64,000 nucleotides of DNA from an uncultured Bacteroidales bacterium (GTDB lineage: Bacteria > Bacteroidota > Bacteroidia > Bacteroidales > Bacteroidaceae): positions 1 through 64,000 of the forward strand of contig CAMYYY010000007.1 of NCBI GenBank assembly GCA_947303715.1, read 5' to 3'. Shown piece after piece: positions 17,324 through 26,557 of this stretch (within the stretch, counting starts at the first letter, position 1; each line of letters begins with the position of its first letter). A model generated the notes under the pieces. It was not told the origin of the DNA, ran no database searches, and worked only from the letters and a program-made list of their open reading frames with translations. Both the position numbers and the translations under genes were made by a program.

Positions 17324-18970
17324 ACCGGCATCGGCGGAAAGGCTGTCGGGATGGAGCTCGGCGTACATGCGGTGGCCTTCGTTTACGGCCTCCATGCGGT
17401 TCTCGTCGAAGGTAATCTCCATGACGTACCAGCGGTTGCACTGCTTGGTCTTGCGCTTCTGGAAACCACGATGCTTGAGGGCCGTACCGACGTTCTTGGC
17501 ATTGACCTCGGATGAATTGTTGAGCTGGCGGAGCTTGTTGATGATTTCGCCGAAGGGGACCAGGCGTCCCTGCTCATCGTCGGTGGGGGTGCGGTAGCAG
17601 ATGGCAAGGAGTTCCTCGCAGAGGTTGGGCGTGGTGTAGTCGACGTTGTGCTGCTCGATACGGCGTGTGTCGCTGATGGTGAGGGTGTAGTCGTCGGCAT
17701 GGCCGCTCTTGATGGTGTGCCACGCCTGGGCGTAGGCCTGCTCAAGGGGCAGGGTGTCATCGGTGAAGGTGACGGTGCCGGCAACGGGCACGGAGAGGTA
17801 GCGGCGGTTGCCGTCAGGCTCGGGGATGTACTGCTCGTCGTTGCACGAGCCGATGAACGACGCCACGCGGGTGCGGCTCTCGCTGAAGTGGGCGAAGGGG
17901 GCACGGACGTCGATGCTGGCACTGGTAATGATGGCGCGCAGGGTGTTGGCCGTGCGGGAGTCGTTCTTGAACTCGTCGAAGATGAGCAGGCCCTTCTCAT
18001 TGATGGAGATGAGGGTGTCCTTGTCGAGGCGCTCGTTGGGATAGACCACCTTGGCATAGCTGCGCAGGCTGGGCGGTAGCAGGTGGGTACAGAAATAGGT
18101 CTTGCCGGCATGGGGCGGCCCCACGAGCACGGGCATGAGCTGGTTGTCGTCGGCACGCCCGACCAACAGGGCTACCAGACGGATGAACCACTTGCGGAGC
18201 AGCGGCATGCAGAAGTCGCGCTCGGCATCACCGCCCGCAAAGGTGATGAAGCTGAATAGCTGGGCGATGTAGTCGTTCGTGGCATCCCATTCGGGCAGAT
18301 GTTCGAGATAGTCAATGAATGGGTTGTACGAGGGGGTGAAGTCGGGGTTGTCGATGATGGAATGGAGGTTTTCCTTCGTGATGCTGATATGCTCCTTGCA
18401 CACCCCGACGAAGAGGCTGTTGAGGTTGCGGTCGTCAATGGGCATCCAGTCGCCATCGGGCACACCCTCCCATGTGAGGTGGCGCATCTCGGTCTTGCGG
18501 GTGATCTCGTTGTAGCGGAACTGCGCCATCTCCCTCAACTTTTCCTCCGCAAGGTGGAATTTGGTGGGTGCATCGTCCTCAGCGTTTTCGTCGGAGCCTT
18601 TCTTGCGGGGGCGTCCGCGACGGGGACGCAGCTCGGCGGGCAGGCTGATGTCCACCCCTGCCTGCTCGGCCAAATGGTAGAAGGTGGCGATGCCCACCTG
18701 GTTACGGCTGGACTTCATGCAGTTGGTAAACTTGGCATCGCAGTCGTCCATGTCGTAGCCCTCGTGGAGGCAGCTGACACGATGGAACAGCGGGCGCCCC
18801 TCCTCGCCCAGCGAGGCAAAGGCAAAGCCCAGTTCCACCCAGCGGTCGTAGTCGGATGTCAGGTCGATATGCTGGTTAATCACTCGCTCCACCACCGTCT
18901 GGGCGTGAAGCCTCTCCTTCTCGCTGCCGTTACTGTGCTTCGCGGCAGAATCAAACAGTTTTCTGGTCAT
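17288..18970 (-). CDS. VapE/VirE-family primase-helicase-like ATPase
   Basis: 560 residues. The N-terminal ~110 residues resemble a primase C-terminal (PriCT-type) domain (YDRWVELGFAFASLGEEGRPLFHRVSCLHEGYD). A variable linker with GRPRRGRPRKK-like basic patch follows, then the virulence-associated E domain (~residues 200-420) with Walker A VGPPHAGKTYF, Walker B GLLIFDEF and GSCNDEQYIPEPDGNRRYLSVPV, and a C-terminal winged-helix-like domain (GEIINKLRQLNNSSEVNAKNVGTALKHRGF). Such proteins are predicted replication or phage-related primase-helicases. The last ~12 residues come from the G-rich inverted repeat and are probably not ancestral. The partner BT4734-like gene lies 89 bases upstream. Confidence 0.85.
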   Translation of the reverse strand: MTRKLFDSAAKHSNGSEKERLHAQTVVERVINQHIDLTSDYDRWVELGFAFASLGEEGRPLFHRVSCLHEGYDMDDCDAKFTNCMKSSRNQVGIATFYHLAEQAGVDISLPAELRPRRGRPRKKGSDENAEDDAPTKFHLAEEKLREMAQFRYNEITRKTEMRHLTWEGVPDGDWMPIDDRNLNSLFVGVCKEHISITKENLHSIIDNPDFTPSYNPFIDYLEHLPEWDATNDYIAQLFSFITFAGGDAERDFCMPLLRKWFIRLVALLVGRADDNQLMPVLVGPPHAGKTYFCTHLLPPSLRSYAKVVYPNERLDKDTLISINEKGLLIFDEFKNDSRTANTLRAIITSASIDVRAPFAHFSESRTRVASFIGSCNDEQYIPEPDGNRRYLSVPVAGTVTFTDDTLPLEQAYAQAWHTIKSGHADDYTLTISDTRRIEQHNVDYTTPNLCEELLAICYRTPTDDEQGRLVPFGEIINKLRQLNNSSEVNAKNVGTALKHRGFQKRKTKQCNRWYVMEITFDENRMEAVNEGHRMYAELHPDSLSADAGGGGVEGCGGVF

Positions 18971-19059
18971 TTTTGGATAGAATATGAGGTATGAAAAGAG
19001 AATACACTCCGTGACCGCACGTTTCTGTATTCCGTGCGTACACGCGTTATCCTATAGTC

Positions 19060-19689
19060 TTATCTCTCCTGAAGATAGCGGGGATTAATGTAGCAATCGG
19101 GGTCGTGGCTGAGGTAGCAGGGACGCGGGATGTCCTTGCCCGACTCATCGAGAACGTAGCCATACTCGAACTGCACGTACTTCGAAACACGGCGGAAGTA
19201 GTCGGCCAGACACATGCCACCCATGTCGCCCACGTGGACAAACCACTTCATCCCATGGCCGCGGGGCGAGATGAAGAGGAGGTCGGTCTCGTAGCGGGGG
19301 TCTTGAATAAGGGCGTCGCGCAGGCGCAGCAGCCCGGCGGAGTCGTCGATGTGGTCGAAGTCGGCCACCATCATGCCGCTGGGGCGCTTCAGGCTGTTGG
19401 CGTTGCGGTAGCTGAAGGTGCCGAAGGGGGTGCAGTACTTCAGCGTCAGCGCCTTCATGGTGCGCTGCCGTTCCTCGTCGGACTCGGCGCGCAGGGCATC
19501 CGTCGCCCGCTTGGCCTGCGGTCCGCGAATGTATTGCCACACCTCGGTCAGCGTAACGTCCCTGTAAGGGGTGCATTGCAGAACGACCTTTCCAGATTTA
19601 TTCCTATATCCCGGATTGAACACCGAGAATACCGGTGGGAGGCTTCCGCTCCCTGTTGTGTTGGTTTTAAAGTTTGTTATCATAATCAT
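19060..19689 (-). CDS. BT4734/BF3469-type protein (VirE N-terminal domain)
   Basis: 209 residues corresponding to the BT4734-like N-terminal domain that precedes VirE-type ATPases in Bacteroidetes: VTLTEVWQYIRGPQAKRATDALRA, KYCTPFGTFSYRNANSLKRPSGMMVADFDHID, and LFISPRGHGMKWFVHV. The DFDHID and SPRGxGxK motifs resemble a primase-polymerase-like active site, and together with the downstream PriCT and ATPase domains would form a split primase-helicase (inference). Start at 19689 or the next Met two codons in. First gene of the minus-strand VapE/HU module. Confidence 0.82.
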   Translation of the reverse strand: MIMITNFKTNTTGSGSLPPVFSVFNPGYRNKSGKVVLQCTPYRDVTLTEVWQYIRGPQAKRATDALRAESDEERQRTMKALTLKYCTPFGTFSYRNANSLKRPSGMMVADFDHIDDSAGLLRLRDALIQDPRYETDLLFISPRGHGMKWFVHVGDMGGMCLADYFRRVSKYVQFEYGYVLDESGKDIPRPCYLSHDPDCYINPRYLQER

Positions 19690-19815
19690 CTGTTGTTTTA
19701 GATTTGCCCGTTTCGGGGCGTGTAGTTGTTATCCTATGGGGCGTTTTCTGTGTTTACATTCGCACCCCCTCACCAGGCCTTCTGACAAGGAAATGCGTCC
19801 CCCTTTCGAACGTTG

Positions 19816-19823
19816 CAAAGATA
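19816..19823 (-). promoter_or_regulatory. Candidate -7 box for the VapE module
   Basis: TATCTTTG on the minus strand, ~127 bases before the BT4734-like gene. No good -33 match at the usual spacing. The gap 19690-19969 otherwise holds T-rich sequence and the terminator of the next gene. Confidence 0.5.
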
Positions 19824-19904
19824 CTACAAAAAATGGGAATTTCCCGCGTTCCTTGGGGATTTTTTTAGTCTTTTTTTCCCAGTCTTTTTAAAGAAAGACA
19901 CCTC

Positions 19905-19937
19905 AAAACAAAAGCCTCTCTGCCGCTGAGCAGAGAG
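19905..19937 (-). terminator. Terminator of the glycan cluster
   Basis: On the minus strand CTCTCTGC-TCAGCG-GCAGAGAG (19937-19916) is followed by GGCTTTTGTTTTG. It sits 33 bases after the last gene of the glycoside-hydrolase cluster. Confidence 0.75.
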
Positions 19938-19969
19938 ACTTCTGTTGGCTGATGGGGCATTCCGTCCGC

Positions 19970-21832
19970 TCAGTCAGTGGTCATCATAAGGGAGATGAAG
20001 CTGAGGGGAGGGAGACTGACGCTGAGCGTGCCGTTCGTCACGCTCACGGTGGACTCAGTCATCGAAGCACCGGCATTGGTGACAAAGACGCGGGCCTTGC
20101 TGATCTTCGCCGGAAGGCCATCGACAACGGCGTTGCACGCGGCTCCGTTGTTGACCATGTGGACGCAGTACTCACCTCTGGCGACATCCGCGAAAGCAGC
20201 GCAGTTGAGCGTCTGTTTGCTACCCGTAACAGGCAGGGCGAAGCTGTTTTCGGGCGTAGCAGCCAGTTGTTTGATATTCCAAAAGCGTTGCGTCGGCGTT
20301 AGTACGCCCTGCGAGCCAAACACCCCACCGCCCTTCAGCAGGGAATAGTCGGCTGTCAGCTGCCACTGGAGGATGGAAAGAGGCTGGCAGATGGCGAGCA
20401 TACGGACGTAGAGGTTTATTTCATAGAGTGCGAAGGTCGATTCGCCGAAAATCTGCGGATAGCGCCATGCAGCGGCATCGGTGCTTCCTTCACCAACCAG
20501 CAACGGCACGCCCAGGGTCCGCGCAGCATCGGCCCATGTGTATAATTTCTCATCGTTGCATCCACGCCATGAGTGGAACGACACTGCCCCGATGTAGGGC
20601 CATGCCTCACGGTCGTTCAAGGCGGGGAGGATGAATGCCGTAGGGTTGGCATCGGAGGTATCGCCCAACAGCATTTTCGTAGCCAGCCCACGTTCCACAA
20701 GTGCACGGCCCATGGCTTTGATGAAGGCGGCATGCTCGTCAGCGGTATGCAGCACATCGATGCCGATGTCCGACTCGTTGAACGAGAACATAGCAGCCTC
20801 CACGCCATAGTGGATTTTCAGATAGAGCAGATAGTCGATGAGCGAGGCTATGATTTGCTGTTCTTTTCCGGTGTCGAGCCTCAATGCCGCCACACCGCCA
20901 CTCCGGCGATGGGAGTTCCTATCAAGCGCCCACTGCGGTGGAAACCAGCAACTGACGATAACGGGCATACCCTTTGCGGCCAGCCGTCTGGCCATCTCCA
21001 TGCTCTCGCGGACATGGCGGGGCAGCCCGTCGGGCGGGGTCTCCATGAATGAGGCATTGACGTCAGGCTGCCAGTCGCGCCATGGCATTTCCACTCGTCC
21101 GTAAGCCACACGCATGTTGTCAAGGCAGTAGTCGATAACGGCGGGGTCGGTACTCGGATTCTGCAACCGGAAGTTTCCTCCCATACCTACGAACAGACGT
21201 CCAGGCTGAGTGGCATCGACATGAACGGCAGCGGGGCTGTGGTCGATGCGCCCCGAGACAGACCATTCCATGTCCAACGTCTGTGTTTCCCCCTTTCTGA
21301 GTACATCCATCACAGGCACGGCAATCCGTATCTCGCCCGAGGTCCGTGTGACGACGGTCTTGACGGGACGTGACAGCTTCAACTGGATGTCCCTGACCAC
21401 ACCCTCTCTGTCGGCCAGGCGGACGGATACCTGCCGCCGTCCAGCCTTGATTTTTGCATCGGCATAGCGTACGGCGTCGAGATGAAGACAAAGCCCGGCC
21501 GGAAGGCTACGGGTAGTATCGCTGGCAAGTTCCAGATGGAGAAGACAGCGTCCACGCTCCACATCGGTCACCTGCTGAACAAAAGACACCCTGTCGATGA
21601 CGGTGCGCACTATCTGCGTATCGCCCTGACGCTCATAGTGGGTAGTGTAGCTTTCTTTTCCCGAGTGGCTGTCGCCCACCATGAGCGACGTCTCAAAATC
21701 AATGAGCTCCCCATCGATGCGAATACCCGTAAGATTTCCCCATGCCATCACTTCCGTCTGATTGGCAAACGGCTGAGCGGCCAAGGTGTTGATGGCCGTT
21801 CCGACCAGCAGAAACAAGAATAACCTTTTCAT
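19970..21832 (-). CDS. Secreted clan GH-A glycoside hydrolase (GH30/GH39-like)
   Basis: 620 residues with a signal peptide (MKRLFLFLLVGTAINTLAAQ). The first ~220 residues look like a beta-rich substrate-binding domain. The catalytic barrel begins near LFVGMGGNFRLQNPSTDP. Two clan GH-A hallmarks are visible: the acid/base region MFSFNESD (Asn-Glu after strand 4) and a likely nucleophile Glu in LLVGEGSTDA. A beta-sandwich tail follows the barrel. The exact family is uncertain; GH30- or GH39-like folds are the nearest by eye. It is last in the minus-strand cluster with mannanases and an alpha-galactosidase, so probably acts on plant galactomannan or a related hemicellulose. Confidence 0.72.
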   Translation of the reverse strand: MKRLFLFLLVGTAINTLAAQPFANQTEVMAWGNLTGIRIDGELIDFETSLMVGDSHSGKESYTTHYERQGDTQIVRTVIDRVSFVQQVTDVERGRCLLHLELASDTTRSLPAGLCLHLDAVRYADAKIKAGRRQVSVRLADREGVVRDIQLKLSRPVKTVVTRTSGEIRIAVPVMDVLRKGETQTLDMEWSVSGRIDHSPAAVHVDATQPGRLFVGMGGNFRLQNPSTDPAVIDYCLDNMRVAYGRVEMPWRDWQPDVNASFMETPPDGLPRHVRESMEMARRLAAKGMPVIVSCWFPPQWALDRNSHRRSGGVAALRLDTGKEQQIIASLIDYLLYLKIHYGVEAAMFSFNESDIGIDVLHTADEHAAFIKAMGRALVERGLATKMLLGDTSDANPTAFILPALNDREAWPYIGAVSFHSWRGCNDEKLYTWADAARTLGVPLLVGEGSTDAAAWRYPQIFGESTFALYEINLYVRMLAICQPLSILQWQLTADYSLLKGGGVFGSQGVLTPTQRFWNIKQLAATPENSFALPVTGSKQTLNCAAFADVARGEYCVHMVNNGAACNAVVDGLPAKISKARVFVTNAGASMTESTVSVTNGTLSVSLPPLSFISLMMTTD

Positions 21833-21854
21833 AATCGATTATTGGGGGGGGTAT

Positions 21855-22951
21855 TTACTTGAACAAACGGAGTGCGAAATCACGAAGGTCGTAGTGCCAA
21901 ACGTGCCAGCTATGTCCGCCACGAGTCTCGCTGTACTCATACTTTATGCCTGCATCGTCGAAGCACTTCAGGGTTTTCTGACAGTTCTCCCAGGCGAAAT
22001 CCTCGCGTCCGCCCATTGTGAAGCGCAGCAGACGGACGTTCTTTTTCAGCTTAGGAGCGATTTTCCTGAGCTGCTCCGTCTGTCCTTTCAAAGCAGCTTC
22101 GTCACTACCAAACCAACCGGAGCTCATCACATTGATGTATCCGAAGCGTTCGGGATAGCGAATGAAAGTGTTGAGTGTCTCTAACCCTCCCATCGACAAT
22201 CCGCCAAGGCCGTGTTTGCCGCACCGCTCTTGATGCGGTACTGCCACGCAATGCGCGGCATGATGTCGTTCACCAGCTCATCAACGAAGAGATTCGTATC
22301 CATTCCGCCATGAGGCATCACCACTATCATGGGCTTTATCTTGCCCTCGGCATAGAGGTTGTCCAAAATGTCGGCAGCACATCCTATCCCTGTCCAAGAA
22401 GCATCGTTATCGCCACCACCATGAATAAGGTAAAGCACTGGCAACGGCTTCCATGCCGCATTGCCTGCCGGAGTCCAGACGTGCATGCTACGGGTCTGCC
22501 CCGTGGTTGTGGAATGGTAGCTGATTTGCTGGATGGGACCATGGGGCACGTCGTGTCTTTCCCAGAAGATGTCCTCGCCATTGGTGATACGAGCCACTGG
22601 GAGTATCTCGTTATAGAGCGGCCAACGGGGGTCGATGACCTTGACACCATCCACGACGAAGTGGTAACGATAAGCATCAGTGTTGACTTTTGGGACACGG
22701 GCTGTCCAGATGCCGTCATCACCTTTCGTGAACACGGCGTTCAGCCCCGAAAAGTCTCCCGCAAGGGATACGGCCTGTGCCTGCGGGGCATAGATGCGGA
22801 ACGACACCGAGCCGTCAGCATTGGACACGATAGAGCGTAGCGTGTCGGCAGGGTTAATTGTACGCATTCTGCGCTGGGCGGTTGCCGTGACGCTCACCAT
22901 TGCTGCACAAAGCAGCAAGAAAACAAAATTACTTGTTTTCATTGGAATCAA
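21855..22951 (-). pseudogene. CE1-type esterase with N-terminal E-set domain, frameshifted
   Basis: Two ORFs (22181-22951 and 21855-22247) together make one esterase of ~360 residues. The first part has a signal peptide, an E-set/CBM48-like domain (SVSFRIYAPQAQAVSLAGDFSG) and the start of the alpha/beta-hydrolase fold (LPVLYLIHGGGDNDASW). The second has the nucleophile elbow GLSMGGLETL and the C-terminal His region (GGHSWHVWHYDLRDF). The frame breaks at about 22200-22206: TALA-DCRWEG* in one frame, TALA-GLSMGG expected. One missing base directly before the catalytic serine explains this. It may be an inactivating mutation or an assembly error. Related enzymes remove acetyl or feruloyl groups from hemicellulose. 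Confidence 0.85.
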
Positions 22952-22961
22952 TTCTTTACGA

Positions 22962-25187
22962 TTATATACCTTTATACATGGGTCTGATGTTCAGCGCCGG
23001 GAGTGGGCTTGTGGCTTTGGTGCGGCCGAGAGGAATGATGCGCAGGTTGTCGAAATAGGGCGTGCTGACGCGGGTATTTTGTCCCGGTGTCCAAAGCATC
23101 TGCTGCGAAGCATCGGCGGGAACCTCCCTGTCCTTCTCCACGAAGGGAGCCATCAGCCCCGCCATGCCCTTGGGGTACTGGGCAGAGGTGGCGTGGACGA
23201 CCTCTTTGCCATCCACGAGGCCGATGATGTTGTCCCCCAGGAAGCGCAACGTCAGCGTATGCCACCCGCAGGGAACGATGCCCTCGACGGCAGCCGTGGC
23301 CAGCGTCTGCTCGCCGCCCCGCTCATAATCCTTGCGGGAACGGATGATAGCCTGCTGCTCGGCGTCGCCGATGAGCTCACGTTTGTCCAGCTTGCCGCGG
23401 CTGATAACGAGGCTCACACGGCCGTGGTCGTCGAGTTTCAGGTAGTAGCCCTTCGCCCAGACGCCGTATCCCGAACCTACATCGCAGATGCGTCCCATGA
23501 CGGCAGCCTCGTCACCAGGAGTGAGCCAGACGTCGGCGCTCACTTCATAATCCGTCCATGCCGAGTCGCCGAGGATGGTGTAGTGATGCCATTCAGGTGC
23601 CCAGCTGAGGGTGTGGTCGCCCACCACCTGACGGATGCACTGCCCACGTCCGTCAGGGCGCTCGGTAAGTTCGAAGCAGCCGATGATGTCTGCGGTGTAG
23701 TGTGGCAGATAGCCCCACTCGGCAGGATGGGTATAGCCGTCGAAACTGTCCTCGTAGGGGATGGGAAACGGTGCAGCCGCGGGGATATCGTCGAACGAGC
23801 CCTTCTGCTGCCCCGTCGTGGTGGAAAGGGAATAGACGGCACCCGGCTCAAGGGTGATGGTGAACGCGCCGCCGCGGAGGCTGATGTCGTCGAGACGGAC
23901 GAACTGCTCCTCAGCGGTGCTCCGCCAAAGGCAGAGTTTACCGTTTTTCAACCCCTTCTTACCTTCGTTCCTAATCCCCTTTGCGCTGACCTTCATGGTC
24001 ACCGTCTGCGGAGCCTTGGCATCCTTGGTTTCGACGATGATGCTGTAGTCGCCTGTCGTGGGGTCACAAAGGGTGGCCATCGAACCACCGCCGTCTAGCA
24101 GCAGGCAGCCGTCATCGACATACTGCCACCCCAGCCTTGTGAATTGCCCGTAATGGGCATAGCCCCACAGCGCCTCGCGCACTGCGTAGTGTCCGCTCCA
24201 AGGCTCGCGCGCCACTATCATGGAAGGGTCAACGCCGTATGGCTCCAGCGGATAGACACCGGCGATGTCGTACCAGTTCACCACCTTCGTGGCACCGCTA
24301 ACGATGTAGTTTTCGTTGAAGCACTTGACGATGGTGATCAGGCAATCGAATCCCGGACGATAGATATGCTCCTCACTGTTCCACAGCGTCTTTCCGAGCT
24401 TTTGGATTTGGGCATGCTGTTCGGCGGTGACAGGGATTTCGCTGAAAGTGTGGGCGCTGACGATGTCGATGGCGGCAGCAAGGCTGGAGTCGCGCATCAT
24501 CTCACCGAGGAAGTCCAGCTTCTGACGGCCCCAGTTGTCGAAGGCGTGGAGACGTACGGCCTCAAAGCCGTTCTCATCCATCGTGCGGCGCAGAGCCTTG
24601 GCGAAGTCGTAGCTGTAACCCTTCTCGTTGTGGCAGCCGAGGGCATCGAGTTCCATCCCATGGACGTGGCGCAGCGCCTGGAGCCACATGACGTAGTAGT
24701 CAGCCATATCCTGCGACCAGATATTTTCCACCCATGCCGGTGCGCTCCATCCAGTAGCATCGAGAGTGATCTGTGGGTTGCGGGCCACGGCCTCGCGGAG
24801 CACCCACCATGTGTAGCCGCGCCATGGGTTGAAGTCGCCGCGCCAATGGCTATGGCTGGGCATGGAGCCCTGCGTGCTGTTGCCGTCGCCGGGGATTTCA
24901 GCCAGCATCGTGCTCACCGATGCGCCCCACATTGGGCGGAACACCATGTCCATGATCTGCGAGCGCTGCGGCTCGGGGTAGTCCTTGAGCAACACTGCTG
25001 TAGCGCCGCCGCCGTTGACGGCACCGATGCCATCGAAAGTTTTCACAGCGCTTGCTACACTGATGTGCACGGTCTGCACGGGAGGTTTGTCAGCTGCCTC
25101 CGTCGGGGCGGCAGAGAGGACGGCCACTGCTATCGCCCAGCCTAAGAGCCAGGCATGGCCTTTTCCATAATGTCTATTTGACTTCAT
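22962..25187 (-). CDS. GH59 family galactosidase (galactocerebrosidase-like)
   Basis: 741 residues with a signal peptide ending near PTEAADK. The first ~450 residues match the GH59 pattern known from galactocerebrosidase: FDGIGAVNGGGATAVLLKDYPEPQRSQI, SHSHW, GYTWWVLREAVARNPQITL, the acid/base Glu in GCHNEKGYSY, the nucleophile Glu in LWNSEEHIY, and REPWSGHYAV. A C-terminal lectin-like beta-sandwich follows (~490-700; EDSFDGYTHPAEWGYLP, DYEVSADVWLTP). Predicted to release beta-linked galactose outside the cytoplasm. The real substrate is unknown, but the company of GH27 and GH26 genes points to plant galactose-containing polysaccharide. Confidence 0.88.
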   Translation of the reverse strand: MKSNRHYGKGHAWLLGWAIAVAVLSAAPTEAADKPPVQTVHISVASAVKTFDGIGAVNGGGATAVLLKDYPEPQRSQIMDMVFRPMWGASVSTMLAEIPGDGNSTQGSMPSHSHWRGDFNPWRGYTWWVLREAVARNPQITLDATGWSAPAWVENIWSQDMADYYVMWLQALRHVHGMELDALGCHNEKGYSYDFAKALRRTMDENGFEAVRLHAFDNWGRQKLDFLGEMMRDSSLAAAIDIVSAHTFSEIPVTAEQHAQIQKLGKTLWNSEEHIYRPGFDCLITIVKCFNENYIVSGATKVVNWYDIAGVYPLEPYGVDPSMIVAREPWSGHYAVREALWGYAHYGQFTRLGWQYVDDGCLLLDGGGSMATLCDPTTGDYSIIVETKDAKAPQTVTMKVSAKGIRNEGKKGLKNGKLCLWRSTAEEQFVRLDDISLRGGAFTITLEPGAVYSLSTTTGQQKGSFDDIPAAAPFPIPYEDSFDGYTHPAEWGYLPHYTADIIGCFELTERPDGRGQCIRQVVGDHTLSWAPEWHHYTILGDSAWTDYEVSADVWLTPGDEAAVMGRICDVGSGYGVWAKGYYLKLDDHGRVSLVISRGKLDKRELIGDAEQQAIIRSRKDYERGGEQTLATAAVEGIVPCGWHTLTLRFLGDNIIGLVDGKEVVHATSAQYPKGMAGLMAPFVEKDREVPADASQQMLWTPGQNTRVSTPYFDNLRIIPLGRTKATSPLPALNIRPMYKGI

Positions 25188-25273
25188 ACTAACTTATAAT
25201 TAGGAATTCCGTTTTTTTCAGCGGCGAAGATACAAAATTTTTAAGGATTTCACTAACCAATAATCACAAAAAC

Positions 25274-26515
25274 CTATTTCACTGGTGTCAGGCGGTAGAG
25301 CAGCACATCCCTTCCAGGCACTGTCACTTTCAGCGGCTTTTTCGTGGTAATGGGGCGGGCTTTCTTCTTTGATGGTTTCTCCCAAAGATTGCTCAGCGAA
25401 TAGGTTACCCTGTCGAACGCCGTTGAGAGCCCCGAGACCTCTTCATCGGTAAAACAGAGTGTCTGCCAATCTATGGTCTGACTGATGGGCGCCTCACCGC
25501 GATTGAACAGGCAGAATGCCCAATCACCACCGGCAAGAGGCTTAAACCAATATTGAAGTCCATCTACTTCCTTCAGACGCAGTCCCTGCACACCCAGCGT
25601 ATCCTGATCGATGGCAATGACATCGCGGTTGAGGATGATTTCACGCGTCTCCTGCGTCATGTTCGTGATGTCGTTGCCCAAGATAAGTGGCGCTGCCATC
25701 ATGCACCAGAGGGTGAAGTGGGCACGGTCCTCATTCACCGTCATGCCATTGCCCACCTCCAGCATGTCGGGGTCGTTCCAATGTCCGGGACCCGCATATT
25801 TCCGCAGCCCAACGTTCTGCTCCAGGATGGTCATCACACTGTTTTCCCACGAGCGTCGTCCCTTGCCGTCGAAGATGGCGCTGATGTCGCCTGTGGTACG
25901 CCACGAATGCCCCACTTCGGCAGCCCACGTCCACGGCTTACTCTGTCCCCATTCGCACATGCTGAAAAGGATGGGCCGTCCCGCAGCTCTCAGCGCATCG
26001 CGCATCAGCGGGTAAGCACCCCGCGGATTGATGTCTTCCGTCTCGCACCAGTCGTACTTCAGATAATCCACCTCCCAACGGGCATACTGCAGGGCATCTT
26101 GATATTCGTGACCAAACGAACCAGGAAAACCGCCACACGTCTTGCGCCCGGCATCGGAGTAGATGCCAAATTTCAGTCCTTTCGAGTGCACATAGTCCGA
26201 CACAGCCTTCAGGCCCGAGGGGAATTTCTCCCTGTTCTCGGTGATGAAGCCATCGGCATCGCGGTTTCCGTGCCAGCAGTCGTCCATGTTTAGATAGATG
26301 TAGCCTGCGTCCAGCAGTCCCTCGCTCACCATGGCATCAGCCGTTTCGCGGATAAGCTTCTCGTTGATGCGCCCGGCAAATTTATTCCAAGTGTTCCATC
26401 CCATTTGGGGGGTTCGTGCCAGCCCTTCCCATTTCTGCGCCTTCGCAGAGAGAGGGGCAAGTGTCAGCGTAGCTGCAAACGTCAGCAACGCCAGATGATG
26501 GGTTGTCTTTTTCAT
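25274..26515 (-). CDS. GH27 alpha-galactosidase
   Basis: 413 residues, secreted (signal peptide to LSAKAQ). GH27 hallmarks: TPQMGWNTWNKFAGRI at the N-terminus, LNMDDCWHG, GLKFGIYSDAGRKTCGGFPGS, the nucleophile Asp in YLKYDWC, the general acid Asp near SWRTTGDI, and GHWNDPDMLEVGNG. The C-terminal antiparallel beta domain is complete. It would remove alpha-1,6-galactosyl side groups from galactomannan. An 86-base gap separates it from the GH59 gene; 42 bases separate it from the upstream GH26. Confidence 0.95.
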   Translation of the reverse strand: MKKTTHHLALLTFAATLTLAPLSAKAQKWEGLARTPQMGWNTWNKFAGRINEKLIRETADAMVSEGLLDAGYIYLNMDDCWHGNRDADGFITENREKFPSGLKAVSDYVHSKGLKFGIYSDAGRKTCGGFPGSFGHEYQDALQYARWEVDYLKYDWCETEDINPRGAYPLMRDALRAAGRPILFSMCEWGQSKPWTWAAEVGHSWRTTGDISAIFDGKGRRSWENSVMTILEQNVGLRKYAGPGHWNDPDMLEVGNGMTVNEDRAHFTLWCMMAAPLILGNDITNMTQETREIILNRDVIAIDQDTLGVQGLRLKEVDGLQYWFKPLAGGDWAFCLFNRGEAPISQTIDWQTLCFTDEEVSGLSTAFDRVTYSLSNLWEKPSKKKARPITTKKPLKVTVPGRDVLLYRLTPVK

Positions 26516-26557
26516 CTTTTTTTGAAGTAATGGATATTTAATATGACTATTTTGGAC

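Noticed and set aside
16939-17415. 158-aa plus-strand ORF across the HU/VapE gap
   Set aside because: Runs through the HU promoter, the ACGTTTCG boxes and both arms of the inverted repeat, with low-complexity translation.
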